A stretch of 64,000 nucleotides of DNA from Crenobacter caeni (GCF_010435965.1 NZ_JAAGAA010000009.1:124001-188000), one strand, 5' to 3'. Counted from the first letter of the stretch, positions 18,363 through 30,564 are shown. Made by a program: numbers and translations. Notes: generated from the letters alone by a model not told the origin.

Positions 18363-19850
18363 ATGACGCTGGCGGTCGCGCACGGTAGGGCCCTGAACGG
18401 GGTCGACGCCGTCGCGGTCGACGTCGAAGTCCACCTCTCCAACGGCCTGCCGGCGTTCACGCTGGTCGGCCTGCCCGACACCGAGGTGCGCGAGAGCCGC
18501 GAACGCGTGCGCTCGGCCCTTTTGGTGTCGGGTTTTGTTTTTCCCGCGCGGCGCATCACGGTGAACCTTGCGCCGGCCGACTTGCCCAAGGGGTCCGGTG
18601 CATTCGACCTGCCGCTGGCGATGGCGCTGCTGGTTGCCTCCGGCCAGCTGCCGCCGCAGGTGCTGGAAGGGCGAGAGTTCGCGGGCGAACTGGGGCTGAC
18701 CGGCGAGCTGCGGGCCGTGCGCGGCGTGCTGCCGATGGCGCTGGCGGCGGCGAAGGGCGGCCGGGTGCTGGTGGTGCCGGCGGCCAACGCCGCCGAAGCC
18801 GCGCTGGCAGGCGGCGCGGACACCTGCCTCGCGGGGTCGCTCGGTGAACTGGCCCAGGCGCTCGCCGGCGGCGAGCCTTTGCCCGTACCGCCCGCGGCCG
18901 TGCCGGCACCCAACGAGGCCTTGCCGGACCTTGCCGACGTGCGCGGCCAGCATGCCGCCCGGCTCGCGCTGGAAGTCGCCGCGGCCGGCGGCCACCACCT
19001 GTTGCTGTGCGGGCCGCCGGGCTGCGGCAAGAGCATGCTCGCACGGCGCCTGCCCGGCATCCTGCCCGCGCTCGGGCTGGACGAGGCGCTGGAAGTTGCC
19101 GCGGTGCACTCGCTGCTGTCGGGGTTCGATACACGATTCTGGCGGCGCCGGCCGTTCCGGGCGCCGCACCACTCGGCGTCGGCGGCCGCGCTGATCGGCG
19201 GCGGCAGCGACCCGCTCCCGGGCGAAGTCAGCCTCGCGCACCACGGCGTGCTGTTCCTCGACGAGTTGCCGGAGTTCGACCGGCGCGCGCTCGAGATGCT
19301 GCGCGAACCGCTGGAGACGTGCTCGGTCACCATCGCGCGCGCCGTGCGGCGGGTGAGCTTCCCGGCCGCGTTCCAGCTGATCGGCGCGATGAACCCCTGC
19401 CCGTGTGGCTATTACGGCCACCCCGAGCGGGATTGCCGGTGTACGCCCGAGCAAATCGCGCGCTATCGGGGTAAAATCTCCGGCCCGCTGCTCGACCGCG
19501 TCGACCTGGTGGTCGAGATGGGCGCGCTGGACGCAGCCTCGCTCGCGGCGGCGCCGGCGGAGGGCAGCGCGGCAGTCGCTTCGCGGGTCGCCGCGGCGCT
19601 GGCCGTACAGTTGGCGCGCCAGGGCGTGAGCAACGCGCGGCTCGACGAGGCGCAGCTTGCTTGCCACGCGGCGCTGGCGCCGGCCGGTGTCGCGCTGCTT
19701 GCGCAGGCGATGCAGAAGCTGGGCTTGTCGGCGCGCGGCTACCACCGCGTGCTGCGCGTCGCGCGCACGCTGGCGGATCTGGCCGGCGCCACTGAACTGG
19801 ACGAAACATTTTTGATGCAGGCGCTGCAAATGCGCCGCTTATTGGCCTGA
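18363..19850 (+). CDS. comM: YifB/ComM family Mg-chelatase-like ATPase
   Basis: This 495-residue AAA+ ATPase is of the ComM type. In naturally competent species ComM promotes branch migration during integration of transformed DNA. The N-terminal third has a Lon-protease-like fold (VDVEVHLSNGLPAFTLVGLPD). The ATPase core shows Walker A GPPGCGKSML near residue 217 and Walker B GVLFLDELPEF near 293. A Cys-rich block (NPCPCGYYG, then DCRCTPEQ) follows, with the Mg-chelatase C-terminal helices at the end. Gene context agrees with UbiK-ComM pairs elsewhere. Confidence 0.92.
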   Translation: MTLAVAHGRALNGVDAVAVDVEVHLSNGLPAFTLVGLPDTEVRESRERVRSALLVSGFVFPARRITVNLAPADLPKGSGAFDLPLAMALLVASGQLPPQVLEGREFAGELGLTGELRAVRGVLPMALAAAKGGRVLVVPAANAAEAALAGGADTCLAGSLGELAQALAGGEPLPVPPAAVPAPNEALPDLADVRGQHAARLALEVAAAGGHHLLLCGPPGCGKSMLARRLPGILPALGLDEALEVAAVHSLLSGFDTRFWRRRPFRAPHHSASAAALIGGGSDPLPGEVSLAHHGVLFLDELPEFDRRALEMLREPLETCSVTIARAVRRVSFPAAFQLIGAMNPCPCGYYGHPERDCRCTPEQIARYRGKISGPLLDRVDLVVEMGALDAASLAAAPAEGSAAVASRVAAALAVQLARQGVSNARLDEAQLACHAALAPAGVALLAQAMQKLGLSARGYHRVLRVARTLADLAGATELDETFLMQALQMRRLLA

Positions 19851-19877
19851 GGGCCGGAAATAGAAGAGCAAATACGC

Positions 19878-20570
19878 ATGAGCCGGGATTACAAGGCAAG
19901 CCCCCGCGGGGGGCGGGGTAGTGCCCAGGGGGGCAAGAAGGGCGGCGGGCTGATGGCCGGCCTGCTGATCGGCTTGATCGTCGGGGTCGGCGCGGTGGTC
20001 GGCACCACCATGTACCTCAACCGTTCGTCGACCCCGTTCAGCAACCTGCAAAAGCAGGAGGCGCGCCAGCAAGGCGCGAGCGAGGCCGGCGCCGACGTGA
20101 CGCTGCTCGAGCCGGGTACCCTGCAGGAAGTCGCACCGGCGACACCGGCGCCCGCCGTGCCGAGCGCACCGGTGTCACCCACTCCCGACGCCGCGCCGCC
20201 AGCCCAGGCGCCGGCGGCTGCGCCGGACGCGGCCGCGGACGAAGGCAACCGCTTTGACTTCTACAAGATCCTGCCGGGCAAGCTCGACGCGGTGCCGGCG
20301 ACGCCTGACACCCCGGCGCAGGCGGGGCAGCCCAAGCGCGCGCAGGGCTTCAGCCTGCAGGCCGGCGCCTTCGCCAACGAGGCGGAGGCCGACAACCTGA
20401 AGGCCAAGCTCGCGCTGATGGGTGTCGAGGCGAATATCCAGACCGTCGAGACCGCGAACGGCCTGATGCACCGGGTGCGGGTCGGCCCGTTCGCTCGCCA
20501 GACGGACGCCGAGCGCGTGCGCAGCGAATTGAAGGCCGGCGGCGTGCCGTCCGACCTGATCAAACCCTGA
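19878..20570 (+). CDS. SPOR-domain protein (FtsN-like)
   Basis: This 230-residue bitopic inner-membrane protein has a short basic cytoplasmic tail, one membrane segment at residues about 22-45 (GLMAGLLIGLIVGVGAVVG), a Pro/Ala-rich periplasmic linker, and a C-terminal SPOR domain (residues about 153-230, GFSLQAGAFANEAEADNLKAKL). SPOR domains bind denuded peptidoglycan at the division septum. The architecture fits FtsN or a DedD-like protein. Which of the two cannot be decided here. dsbA follows 29 bases downstream. Confidence 0.85.
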   Translation: MSRDYKASPRGGRGSAQGGKKGGGLMAGLLIGLIVGVGAVVGTTMYLNRSSTPFSNLQKQEARQQGASEAGADVTLLEPGTLQEVAPATPAPAVPSAPVSPTPDAAPPAQAPAAAPDAAADEGNRFDFYKILPGKLDAVPATPDTPAQAGQPKRAQGFSLQAGAFANEAEADNLKAKLALMGVEANIQTVETANGLMHRVRVGPFARQTDAERVRSELKAGGVPSDLIKP

Positions 20571-20599
20571 ACCGTTTTCCCACTGAAGAGGATGGAACA

Positions 20600-21205
20600 A
20601 TGAAGAAATGGCTGGCCATTGGCCTGATGTTGCTGGGTTCGCTCGCGCAGGCAGCTGTCGTCGAAGGCAAGGACTATCGCGTGCTGACTAACCCGCAGCC
20701 GACGCAGCCGGGCAAGGTGAACGTGGTCGAGTTCTTCTCGTATAGCTGCATCCACTGCTACAACCTCGAGCCGGTGATGGCCGCGTGGAAGAAGGCGCAA
20801 CCGGCCGACGTGGTGGTCAGCCGCGAACAGGTGATGTGGGGCCGCAATACCGAGGGCTTCGCCAAGCTGCTCGCCACCATGAAGGCGACCGGTACCGAAG
20901 AGAAACTGCACCGCGCCGCGTTCGAGGCGGTGATGAAGCAGCGTGTCAACCTCGGCGACGAGACGGTGCTCGCCGGCTGGATCGCCAAGCAGCCGGGCGT
21001 CGACGCCAAGCAATTCATGGCGACCTTCAAGTCTTTCGGCATGCAGGCCGCGGTCAACCGCGCGTCCAAACTGACCCGCGACTACCAGGTCGAGGGCACA
21101 CCGCTGGTCGTGGTGGCCGGCAAGTACGCGGTGAACCCGGCCGAGCCGCAGCGCGTGGTCGAGGTGGTCAACGAACTGGTCGCCAAGGCGCGCGGCAAGA
21201 AGTAA
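20600..21205 (+). CDS. dsbA: Thiol:disulfide interchange protein DsbA
   Basis: This periplasmic oxidase introduces disulfide bonds into exported proteins, including pilins, secretion components and many secreted enzymes. The 201-residue precursor has a signal peptide (MKKWLAIGLMLLGSLAQA). The thioredoxin-fold active site is CIHC, preceded by NVVEFFSYS. The cis-proline loop reads VEGTPLVVVAGKY near residue 165. It probably shares a transcript with the SPOR gene and ends at the terminator at 21226-21253. Confidence 0.94.
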   Translation: MKKWLAIGLMLLGSLAQAAVVEGKDYRVLTNPQPTQPGKVNVVEFFSYSCIHCYNLEPVMAAWKKAQPADVVVSREQVMWGRNTEGFAKLLATMKATGTEEKLHRAAFEAVMKQRVNLGDETVLAGWIAKQPGVDAKQFMATFKSFGMQAAVNRASKLTRDYQVEGTPLVVVAGKYAVNPAEPQRVVEVVNELVAKARGKK

Positions 21206-21225
21206 GCGCAGGCAGGCATCAACAG

Positions 21226-21253
21226 GTCCGGCGTTGTCGCCGGACTTTTCTTT
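21226..21253 (+). terminator. Rho-independent terminator after dsbA
   Basis: GTCCGGC-GTTGTC-GCCGGAC followed by TTTTCTTT lies 20 bases after the dsbA stop. Confidence 0.88.
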
Positions 21254-21284
21254 ATTGAACGGGCAGGATTGAAGGGGAAGTAGC

Positions 21285-22115
21285 GTGGATTGGCTGTTGC
21301 TGGGCAAGGCCCTGTTGCTGGGGATTGTCGAAGGGTTGACCGAGTTCCTGCCGGTGTCGAGCACCGGCCATCTGATCGTGGTCGGCGACCTGATCAATTT
21401 TGACGGCAGCACCGGCCAGGTCTTCGAGGTGGTGATCCAGCTGGGCGCGATCCTCGCGGTGGTGTGGGAGTACCGCGTGCGTTTCACGCGCATCGGCTGC
21501 GGGCTGCTCGGGCGCGACCCGGCGGCGGTGAACTTCGTCGGCAAGCTGTTGATCGCCTTCCTGCCCTCGGCAGTGGTCGGCTTCTTCGCGATCAAGGCGA
21601 TCAAGTTCTACCTGTTCAACCCGGTGTGCGTCGCGCTGGCGCTGATCGTCGGCGGCCTGATCATCCTGTGGGCCGAGAAGCGGCAGCGCGACGTGCCGCC
21701 TCGCGTGCACGACGTCGACCAGATGGGCGCGCTCGACGCGCTGAAGGTCGGTGTCGCGCAGGTGTTCGCGATGGTGCCGGGCACCTCGCGTTCGGGGGCG
21801 ACCATCATCGGCGGCATGCTGTTCGGTCTCGACCGCAAGGTGGCGACCGAGTTCTCGTTCTTCCTCGCGGTGCCGACCATGTTCGCGGCGACCTTCTACG
21901 ACGTGTACAAGAACTGGGCGCTGTTCTCGGCTGCAGACATCCCGGTGTTTGCCGTCGGGCTGGTGTCGGCCTTCGTCAGCGCCTTCGTGGTGGTGCGCTG
22001 GCTGGTCCGCTTCGTGTCCGGCCACACCTTCAACGCGTTCGCCTGGTACCGCATCGCGTTCGGCCTGATCATTCTCGCCACCTGGCAGTTCGGCTGGGTC
22101 AGCTGGAGCATGTGA
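21285..22115 (+). CDS. uppP: Undecaprenyl-diphosphatase UppP (BacA)
   Basis: This integral membrane enzyme recycles undecaprenyl pyrophosphate to the lipid carrier used for peptidoglycan and surface polysaccharide. The 276-residue protein has about eight membrane segments. The two signature regions are [15 protein letters not shown] near residue 17 and [15 protein letters not shown] near residue 164, which hold the catalytic Glu, His, Arg and Ser residues. The start is GTG, with GAAGGGGAAG ending five bases upstream. Confidence 0.96.
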   Translation: MDWLLLGKALLLGIVEGLTEFLPVSSTGHLIVVGDLINFDGSTGQVFEVVIQLGAILAVVWEYRVRFTRIGCGLLGRDPAAVNFVGKLLIAFLPSAVVGFFAIKAIKFYLFNPVCVALALIVGGLIILWAEKRQRDVPPRVHDVDQMGALDALKVGVAQVFAMVPGTSRSGATIIGGMLFGLDRKVATEFSFFLAVPTMFAATFYDVYKNWALFSAADIPVFAVGLVSAFVSAFVVVRWLVRFVSGHTFNAFAWYRIAFGLIILATWQFGWVSWSM

Positions 22116-22148
22116 TCGCGTCCCGGGAGGATAAATTGGCTTTTTCAA

Positions 22149-22177
22149 TTGACACGCTCCGGTGAATTGGATAATAT
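22149..22177 (+). promoter_or_regulatory. Promoter of the initiator tRNA array
   Basis: A perfect -35 TTGACA (22149-22154) is followed by GATAAT (22170-22175, 15-base spacer) or TAATAT (22172-22177, 17-base spacer) as -10 box. The first tRNA begins 14 bases after the -10 region, so the primary transcript has a very short leader. Confidence 0.75.
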
Positions 22178-22190
22178 CCACTTCCTCAGA

Positions 22191-22267
<77 letters not shown>

Positions 22268-22309
22268 GTTTTAAAGTATCGGCAAACGCCGGTGCCAGCG
22301 CAGTACAGT

Positions 22310-22386
<77 letters not shown>

Positions 22387-22431
22387 GTTTCAAGCGGACA
22401 TGTCCGTGGCAGCAATGCCGAACACCTCTGA

Positions 22432-22508
<77 letters not shown>

Positions 22509-22509
22509 A

Positions 22510-22539
22510 TAAAACCCGATGCCTAGGCATCGGGTTTTT
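22510..22539 (+). terminator. Rho-independent terminator of the tRNA array
   Basis: AAAACCCGATGCC-TA-GGCATCGGGTTTTT begins two bases after the third tRNA. The symmetric A and T tracts make it potentially bidirectional. Confidence 0.9.
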
Positions 22540-22575
22540 GCGTTTTGCCTTGGCCGCACTGGGATGGCACACAAG

Positions 22576-22603
22576 AAAAACGCCACCCTAAGGTGGCGTT
22601 TTT
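22576..22603 (-). terminator. Rho-independent terminator of purB
   Basis: AAAAACGCCACC-CTAA-GGTGGCGTTTTT lies 16 bases beyond the purB stop. It has A and T tracts on both sides and could work in both directions. Confidence 0.85.
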
Positions 22604-22619
22604 GCGGAGCTGGGCAGGC

Positions 22620-25438
<2,819 letters not shown>

Positions 25439-25549
25439 GGTCGTCCTTCATGCCTGCCAACGGCAGGACCGCTTGGTGTAGACTTTCAAGCCGACCATTT
25501 TACACGAAGCCGCCGGCCCTCGCGCCCGGCGTCGAAAGGCACCGACAGA

Positions 25550-26371
25550 ATGAGCGCCGTCCCGTTCGCCCTGACCCTTGGCCTGCTGTTGGCCTACCTC
25601 GCGCTGACCTGGCACCACATCGGCCACTTCAGTGGCTGCGCGGTGCTGCTGCCGCGCTCGCGCCGTGTCGAGCACAGTGCGCTGGGCCTCGTGCTGCTCG
25701 CACACGCCTTCCTGGTGCTCACGCCGATGCTCGCCGGCGGCTACCCCGACCTTGGCGTCGGCCGCGCGCTGTCCGCCGTGGTCTGGCTGATGCTGCTGAT
25801 CTACTGGACCTGCGGTTTCTTCTACCGCGTCGAGGGCTTACAGCTCTTCATGCTGCCGCTGGCGGTGCTCGCGCTGGCGGTGGAGCTTTTGTGGCCGGGC
25901 CACCATCCGGGTTACGCGCTGCGCAACCCGCTCTTCTCCGTGCACCTGTTGGTATCCATGCTCGCGTACAGCCTGTTCGCGATCGCCGCCTTGCTCGCGG
26001 TGCTGATGCTGCTGCTCGAGCGCGCGCTGCACGCGCGCCGCGCGACCGCGCTGACCCGCCAGTTGCCACCCTTGCTTAGCTTGGAAACCATGATGTTCCA
26101 GGTGATCGGCGTCGGCTTCGCCTTGCTGACGGTGTCGCTGGTGACCGGCGTGCTGTTCTCCGAGCAGATGTTCGGCACGGCGCTCACCGTCAACCACAAG
26201 ACGGTGTTCGCGTTCGCCGCGTGGTGCGTGTTCGGCGGGCTGCTTGTCGGCCGTGCCCGCTACGGCTGGCGTGGCAAGGTCGCCGTGCGCTGGGCGCTCA
26301 GCGGCTTCGGCCTGCTGCTGCTCGGCTTTATCGGTACCAAGATCGTGCTCGAGTGGGTGCTCGGCCGCTAG
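25550..26371 (+). CDS. YpjD/CcsA-like cytochrome c assembly family membrane protein
   Basis: This 273-residue integral membrane protein has about eight hydrophobic segments and belongs to the CcsA/YpjD family. A conserved histidine pair region is visible in WHHIGHFSG, and VNHKTVFAFAAW lies near residue 225. The precise function is unproven. Family members are linked to heme handling in cytochrome c maturation, while YpjD itself is poorly characterised. It is divergent from ffh, and the 111-base gap between them must hold both promoters. The start ATG at 25550 has GAAAGG about ten bases upstream. Confidence 0.82.
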   Translation: MSAVPFALTLGLLLAYLALTWHHIGHFSGCAVLLPRSRRVEHSALGLVLLAHAFLVLTPMLAGGYPDLGVGRALSAVVWLMLLIYWTCGFFYRVEGLQLFMLPLAVLALAVELLWPGHHPGYALRNPLFSVHLLVSMLAYSLFAIAALLAVLMLLLERALHARRATALTRQLPPLLSLETMMFQVIGVGFALLTVSLVTGVLFSEQMFGTALTVNHKTVFAFAAWCVFGGLLVGRARYGWRGKVAVRWALSGFGLLLLGFIGTKIVLEWVLGR

Positions 26372-26395
26372 GCGCATCCGCTTTCGTGTTTTTGC

Positions 26396-26421
26396 AGGCC
26401 GCCCGACCGGGCGGCCTTTTT
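26396..26421 (+). terminator. Rho-independent terminator between convergent genes
   Basis: GGCCGCCC-GACC-GGGCGGCC is followed by TTTTT, 25 bases after the CcsA-like gene. It abuts the 3' end of the convergent photolyase gene. Confidence 0.88.
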
Positions 26422-27821
26422 CACGGCTGTTTGCCGTACAGCGCGAGCGCGCGTTCGCGCTGCGCGGCATGGTCGACAATCGGTACAGGGTAGTCGCGGC
26501 CGAGCGCAAAGCCCGCCGGCAAGGCCTTGGCTTGCCACGGCGCGTGCACCGAGCGCGCGTCGAGTGCAGCGAGCCCCGGCACCCAGCGGCGGATATACGC
26601 GCCGTCCGGGTCGAACTTCTGCGATTGGGTCACAGGGTTGAAGATGCGGAACCAAGGCTGCGCATCGCAGCCGGTCGACGCCGCCCACTGCCAGCCGCCG
26701 TTGTTGGCAGCGAGGTCGTAGTCGAGCAGGTGGTGCGCGAAGTGCGCCTCGCCGCGCCGCCAGTCGATCAGCAGGTCTTTCACGAGGAAGCTCGCCACCA
26801 CCATGCGCAGCCGGTTGTGCATCCAGCCGGTCTGCAAGAGTTCGCGCATCGCCGCGTCGATCAGCGGGTAGCCGGTCTGCCCCGCGCGCCACGCGTCGAA
26901 ATGGCTGTCTTCACCCGGCCAGGGCAGGTCGCGGAACGCGGGCTTGAAGCTCTCTGTTGCCGCGTGCGGGAAGTGCCACAGCAGTTGTTGGTAAAAGTCG
27001 CGCCAGACGAGCTCGTTCAGCCACGCCTGTGCACCCGCGCCATCGTGTGCGAGCGCGGTGCGCGTGAGCGTACGGATCGACACCGTGCCGAAGCGCAGCG
27101 CGGCCGACAGCTGCGAGGTGGCGTCGCGCGCCGGGTAGTCGCGCGCCGCGTGGTAGTCGTCGATCTTCGCTTCAAAGGCGGCGAGACGCTGGGCGGCGGC
27201 GGCTTCGCCAGCCTCTGCGCGGCCGATCGGGTTGTCGGTGAAACCGAGCGTGGCGAGGGTCACCGCGCCGTCTTCACGCCAGGGCAGGAAGGCGTCGGCG
27301 GCGAGGCGCACCGCTAAGCTTCCGGCGTCGGCGGGGGCGAGCTTCGCGCGCCAGGCTCTGGCATACGGCGTGAACACCGTGTACGGCTTGCTCTCGCGGG
27401 TGAGTACTTCGCCGGTGTCGAACACCACCTGGTCCTTCACCAGCTCCAATGCTCGGCCGTCTGTGGCAAGCGCTGCGGCGACGCGCGCATCGCGCGCGCG
27501 CGCGGCCGGCTCGTAGTCGCGCGCGGCGAACACCGCGTGCGCGCCGGCGCGCGCGGCGAGAAGCGGTATTTCATCCGCCGGGTCGCCGTGGAGGATGGCG
27601 AGGTCGCTACCCAGCGCGCGCAGGCGCTGGCGGATATCCAGGAGCGAGTGCCAGATCAAGGCGACACGCGCGTCGTCGCGGGCAAGGCCTGAGAGCTGCG
27701 CGGGGTCGAACACGAAGGCGGCGAGGACGCGGCCGGCGCCCTGTGCGTGCGCGAGCGCTGCGTGGTCGGCCAGGCGCAGGTCGCGGCGCAGCCAGCACAG
27801 GGCGGTGCGGGGTGTGTGCAT
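26421..27821 (-). CDS. phrB: Deoxyribodipyrimidine photolyase
   Basis: This flavoenzyme uses visible light to split cyclobutane pyrimidine dimers. The 466-residue protein has the N-terminal antenna domain (TALCWLRRDLRLADHAAL) and the C-terminal FAD domain. Visible signatures are SAALRFGTVSIRTL, WLNELVWRDFYQQLL and the DLAANNGGWQWAASTGCDAQPWFRIFNP region, where the tryptophans of the electron-transfer chain lie. It stands alone, and its promoter must lie in the AT-rich DNA shared with the divergent porin gene. Confidence 0.95.
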   Translation of the reverse strand: MHTPRTALCWLRRDLRLADHAALAHAQGAGRVLAAFVFDPAQLSGLARDDARVALIWHSLLDIRQRLRALGSDLAILHGDPADEIPLLAARAGAHAVFAARDYEPAARARDARVAAALATDGRALELVKDQVVFDTGEVLTRESKPYTVFTPYARAWRAKLAPADAGSLAVRLAADAFLPWREDGAVTLATLGFTDNPIGRAEAGEAAAAQRLAAFEAKIDDYHAARDYPARDATSQLSAALRFGTVSIRTLTRTALAHDGAGAQAWLNELVWRDFYQQLLWHFPHAATESFKPAFRDLPWPGEDSHFDAWRAGQTGYPLIDAAMRELLQTGWMHNRLRMVVASFLVKDLLIDWRRGEAHFAHHLLDYDLAANNGGWQWAASTGCDAQPWFRIFNPVTQSQKFDPDGAYIRRWVPGLAALDARSVHAPWQAKALPAGFALGRDYPVPIVDHAAQRERALALYGKQP

Positions 27822-27862
27822 GGTAACTGATCCAGTGGTGTTGTTAATTTACTACAGCTTGA

Positions 27863-27883
27863 AAGCCTTGTTTTATAAGGCTT
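27863..27883. promoter_or_regulatory. Inverted repeat in the phrB-porin gap
   Basis: AAGCCTT-GTTTTAT-AAGGCTT is a perfect seven-base-pair inverted repeat in the 236-base AT-rich gap between photolyase and porin. It could be an operator or an RNA hairpin. A T7 run lies 30 bases downstream. No clear promoter boxes could be assigned. Confidence 0.4.
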
Positions 27884-28057
27884 GTAGCGTTGATATCTGC
27901 TTATATTGTGGTTTTTTTGTCAGCGAATAATCGGCGGTTTTGTCTTTGTGTGCAGGCAGCAATAGTATGCGTGCATGACCGTTCCGGTACAGGGATGGCG
28001 TAGAGATGCCCGGATAGCATGGCTGCCGGGTACAACCGACCTCGAAAGGAAAGACGC

Positions 28058-29194
28058 ATGAACAAGAAAATCATCGCGCTGGCTGTCGCAATGTTGCCGG
28101 CTGCTGCCATGGCTGATGTCGTGATCTACGGCGAAGCGGGTGCTGCGCTGGAAGGTACCAAGACCACTACTGCGTATGGCTCCAGCGGTACCGACGGCAC
28201 TGTGACCAAAGTTGAGAACTACAACTCGAAGATCGGCTTCAAGGGTAGCGAAGACCTCGGCAACGGCCTGAAGGCGGTTTGGCAGGTCGAGCAGAAGATC
28301 GGCATCGACGGTACTGGTGGCAACACTTGGGCGACCCGCGACAGCTTTGTCGGTCTGTCCGGCGATTTCGGTACCGTGCAGCTTGGCCGTCTGAGCACCT
28401 TCCAGAACATCTATTCGAACATCGATCCGTGGAAGTACGAGGCGGGCTGGAATGGTTTGGCTTGGGATGCGAATGTTCTGGAAAGTGGCATTGTTCCTGA
28501 TGTTGCCGCATTCAACTTGGGCGGTGTTGCCAACTATCAGTCTCGTATGAACAACGCGATCGCGTACACCACGCCCGAGTGGTCTGGTTTTAGCGCGCGT
28601 GCGATGTACTCCGCTGCATCTGAGAAAAAAGTTGAAGGCTCGAACCCGTACGCTTGGGAAATCGGTCTGCGTTATGCCTTTGACGCTTTCTACGCTCAGT
28701 ACTCTTACACCGCAAGCAAGGAAGCTAGCCTGTTGGGTGCTGGTTCGGTAGAGTTTTACGATGGCGTTGAGGCGTCTTTTGCTGACTCGAAGTCCCGCAT
28801 GAACTACTTCGAAGTCGGCTATGACGCTAACGGGCTGTCGGCGGCCATTGCGTATGTGGACACCAAGTTGCAGCAAGATGGTGACGCTTTCGAATTCCTG
28901 GGTGAAACCAAGACCAAACAGCTTGGTTTGAACGTTGCCTACACCATGGGCCAGTTTGTGCCGCGCTTCCAGTATGCTCATGGTTGGGAGGTTAAGGTGG
29001 ACGGTGATAAGGTAGACGGTTCTGACTACAACCAGTACGTATTGGGTCTCGACTACTTGCTGTCCAAGCGCACCAAGGCGCATGTAAGTGCTGCTTACAT
29101 CAAGTCTGGCGATGCTCCGAACGAAAATGGTTTGGACGGCAAGACTTGGCTGAAGGGCAATACCTACTCGGTAGGTCTGACCCACCTGTTCTGA
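28058..29194 (+). CDS. Outer-membrane porin, neisserial/gram-negative porin family
   Basis: This 378-residue precursor is predicted to form a 16-stranded trimeric general porin. The signal peptide is MNKKIIALAVAMLPAAAMA, and the mature protein begins DVVIYGEAGAALE. The SKIGFKGSEDLGNGLKAVWQVE block and the VGLSGDFGTVQLGRLSTFQN loop region are diagnostic of the PorB-like family. The protein ends in phenylalanine (VGLTHLF), as barrel proteins do. GAAAGG precedes the ATG at 28058. From about 28450 onward, codons end in T much more often than in neighbouring genes. Confidence 0.93.
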   Translation: MNKKIIALAVAMLPAAAMADVVIYGEAGAALEGTKTTTAYGSSGTDGTVTKVENYNSKIGFKGSEDLGNGLKAVWQVEQKIGIDGTGGNTWATRDSFVGLSGDFGTVQLGRLSTFQNIYSNIDPWKYEAGWNGLAWDANVLESGIVPDVAAFNLGGVANYQSRMNNAIAYTTPEWSGFSARAMYSAASEKKVEGSNPYAWEIGLRYAFDAFYAQYSYTASKEASLLGAGSVEFYDGVEASFADSKSRMNYFEVGYDANGLSAAIAYVDTKLQQDGDAFEFLGETKTKQLGLNVAYTMGQFVPRFQYAHGWEVKVDGDKVDGSDYNQYVLGLDYLLSKRTKAHVSAAYIKSGDAPNENGLDGKTWLKGNTYSVGLTHLF

Positions 29195-29216
29195 TCGCAG
29201 CTTAGGCTGCTCAGTC

Positions 29217-29243
29217 TAAAGGCCGCCTCGCGCGGCCTTTTTT
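29217..29243 (+). terminator. Rho-independent terminator of the porin gene
   Basis: GGCCGC-CTCGC-GCGGCC is followed by six T residues, 27 bases after the porin stop. Confidence 0.88.
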
Positions 29244-29295
29244 CATTTGCCGGACGCTAATACAATTGTCGTAACGATCCCACGGTACGACCGAC

Positions 29296-30564
29296 TTGAA
29301 CGACATCCCGCTGTCTCTGCTGTTCCTCTCGTTAGCCCTGCTGCTGGCGATCTCCGCGTTCTTCTCGATGTCGGAAACCGGCATGATGGCGGCCAACCGC
29401 TTTCGCCTCAAATCGAAGGCGGCCGCCGGCAGTCGCGGCGCGGCGCGCGCGCTCTCCCTGCTCGGGCAGACCGACAAGCTGCTCGGCGTGATCCTGCTCG
29501 GCAACAACTTCGTCAACTCGGCCGCCGCGTCGCTGTCGACCGTCATCGTGTTCCGCCTGTTCGGGCAGAACGAGCTCGCGCTCGGCATCGCCACGCTGGC
29601 GGTGACTTTCGCGATCCTGGTGTTTTCCGAGGCGACGCCCAAGGTACTCGCCGCCAACCACGCACTGAAGGTCGCCGAGCGGGTCAGCCTGCCGCTTGTG
29701 CTGCTGCTCAAGCTGTTCTACCCGGCAGTGTGGTTCGTCAACCTGTTCGTGTCGGCCTTGCTGAAGTTGCTCCGCGCGAGAGAAAGGCAAGACAGCGGCC
29801 AGCTCTCGGCACAGGAGTTGCGCCTGCTGGCGCTGGAGTCGACCCGTTTTGACCAGGCCAAGCACCGCAGCATGCTGGTCAACCTGTTCGAGCTCGAAGG
29901 CTTTACCGTCGAGGACGTGATGGTGCCAAGGCGCCACATCGAGGCGGTGGATCTGGCCGAGCCGTGGCCGGATTTGCTCGACAAGCTGCATACCTGCCAC
30001 CATTCACGTATTCTGGTATGCGAAAATGGGTTGGAAAATCTTATTGGCATTTTGCATGTGCGCAAAGTGTTGCATCTGCTGCGCGAGCCGCTGGACGCGG
30101 TTCGCCTGCGCGAGGTGGTACGCGAGCCGTATTTCGTGCCGGCGACCACACCGCTGTTCACCCAGCTGCAGAACTTCCAGGAAAACCGGCGGCGGGTCGG
30201 CGTGGTGGTCGACGAGTACGGCGAGCTGATGGGGCTGGTGACGCTGGAGGACATCCTCGAGGTGGTGGTCGGCGACTTCACCACGCAGGCGCCGGACCAG
30301 GAGGCGCACGCCAGGCGCGACGCCGACGGTAGCTTCATGGTCGACGCGAGCCAGAGCCTGCGCGAACTGAACCGCGAGCTGGGGCTCGCCTTGCCGACCG
30401 ACGGGCCGAAGACGCTGAACGGCCTGTTGGCCGAGCATTTCGGCGACATTCCGGAAGTCGGCACCTGCTGGAAGATGCACGGTTGCGTGGTCGAAATCGT
30501 CCAGGTCGGCGAGCGTGCGGTGCGGCGGGTAAGGCTCACGCCGCTGCCCAGGCGGGCGAAGTAG
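29296..30564 (+). CDS. CorB/CNNM-type membrane protein with CBS domains
   Basis: This 422-residue inner-membrane protein belongs to the HlyC/CorC (CNNM) family, linked to magnesium or cobalt transport. The N-terminal CNNM domain has three to four membrane segments (SETGMMAANRFRLKSKA; GNNFVNSAAASL). A pair of CBS domains covers residues about 200-330 (VEDVMVPRRHIEAVD; DEYGELMGLVTLEDILEVVVGDF). The CorC_HlyC module forms the C-terminus. The start is the TTG at 29296, since no ATG precedes the first helix and no strong ribosome-binding site is seen. Confidence 0.88.
   Translation: MNDIPLSLLFLSLALLLAISAFFSMSETGMMAANRFRLKSKAAAGSRGAARALSLLGQTDKLLGVILLGNNFVNSAAASLSTVIVFRLFGQNELALGIATLAVTFAILVFSEATPKVLAANHALKVAERVSLPLVLLLKLFYPAVWFVNLFVSALLKLLRARERQDSGQLSAQELRLLALESTRFDQAKHRSMLVNLFELEGFTVEDVMVPRRHIEAVDLAEPWPDLLDKLHTCHHSRILVCENGLENLIGILHVRKVLHLLREPLDAVRLREVVREPYFVPATTPLFTQLQNFQENRRRVGVVVDEYGELMGLVTLEDILEVVVGDFTTQAPDQEAHARRDADGSFMVDASQSLRELNRELGLALPTDGPKTLNGLLAEHFGDIPEVGTCWKMHGCVVEIVQVGERAVRRVRLTPLPRRAK

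Noticed and set aside
18048..19829. A 593-codon minus-strand frame opposite ubiK and comM
   Set aside because: It is antisense to two recognised genes and has no plausible start signal or domain.
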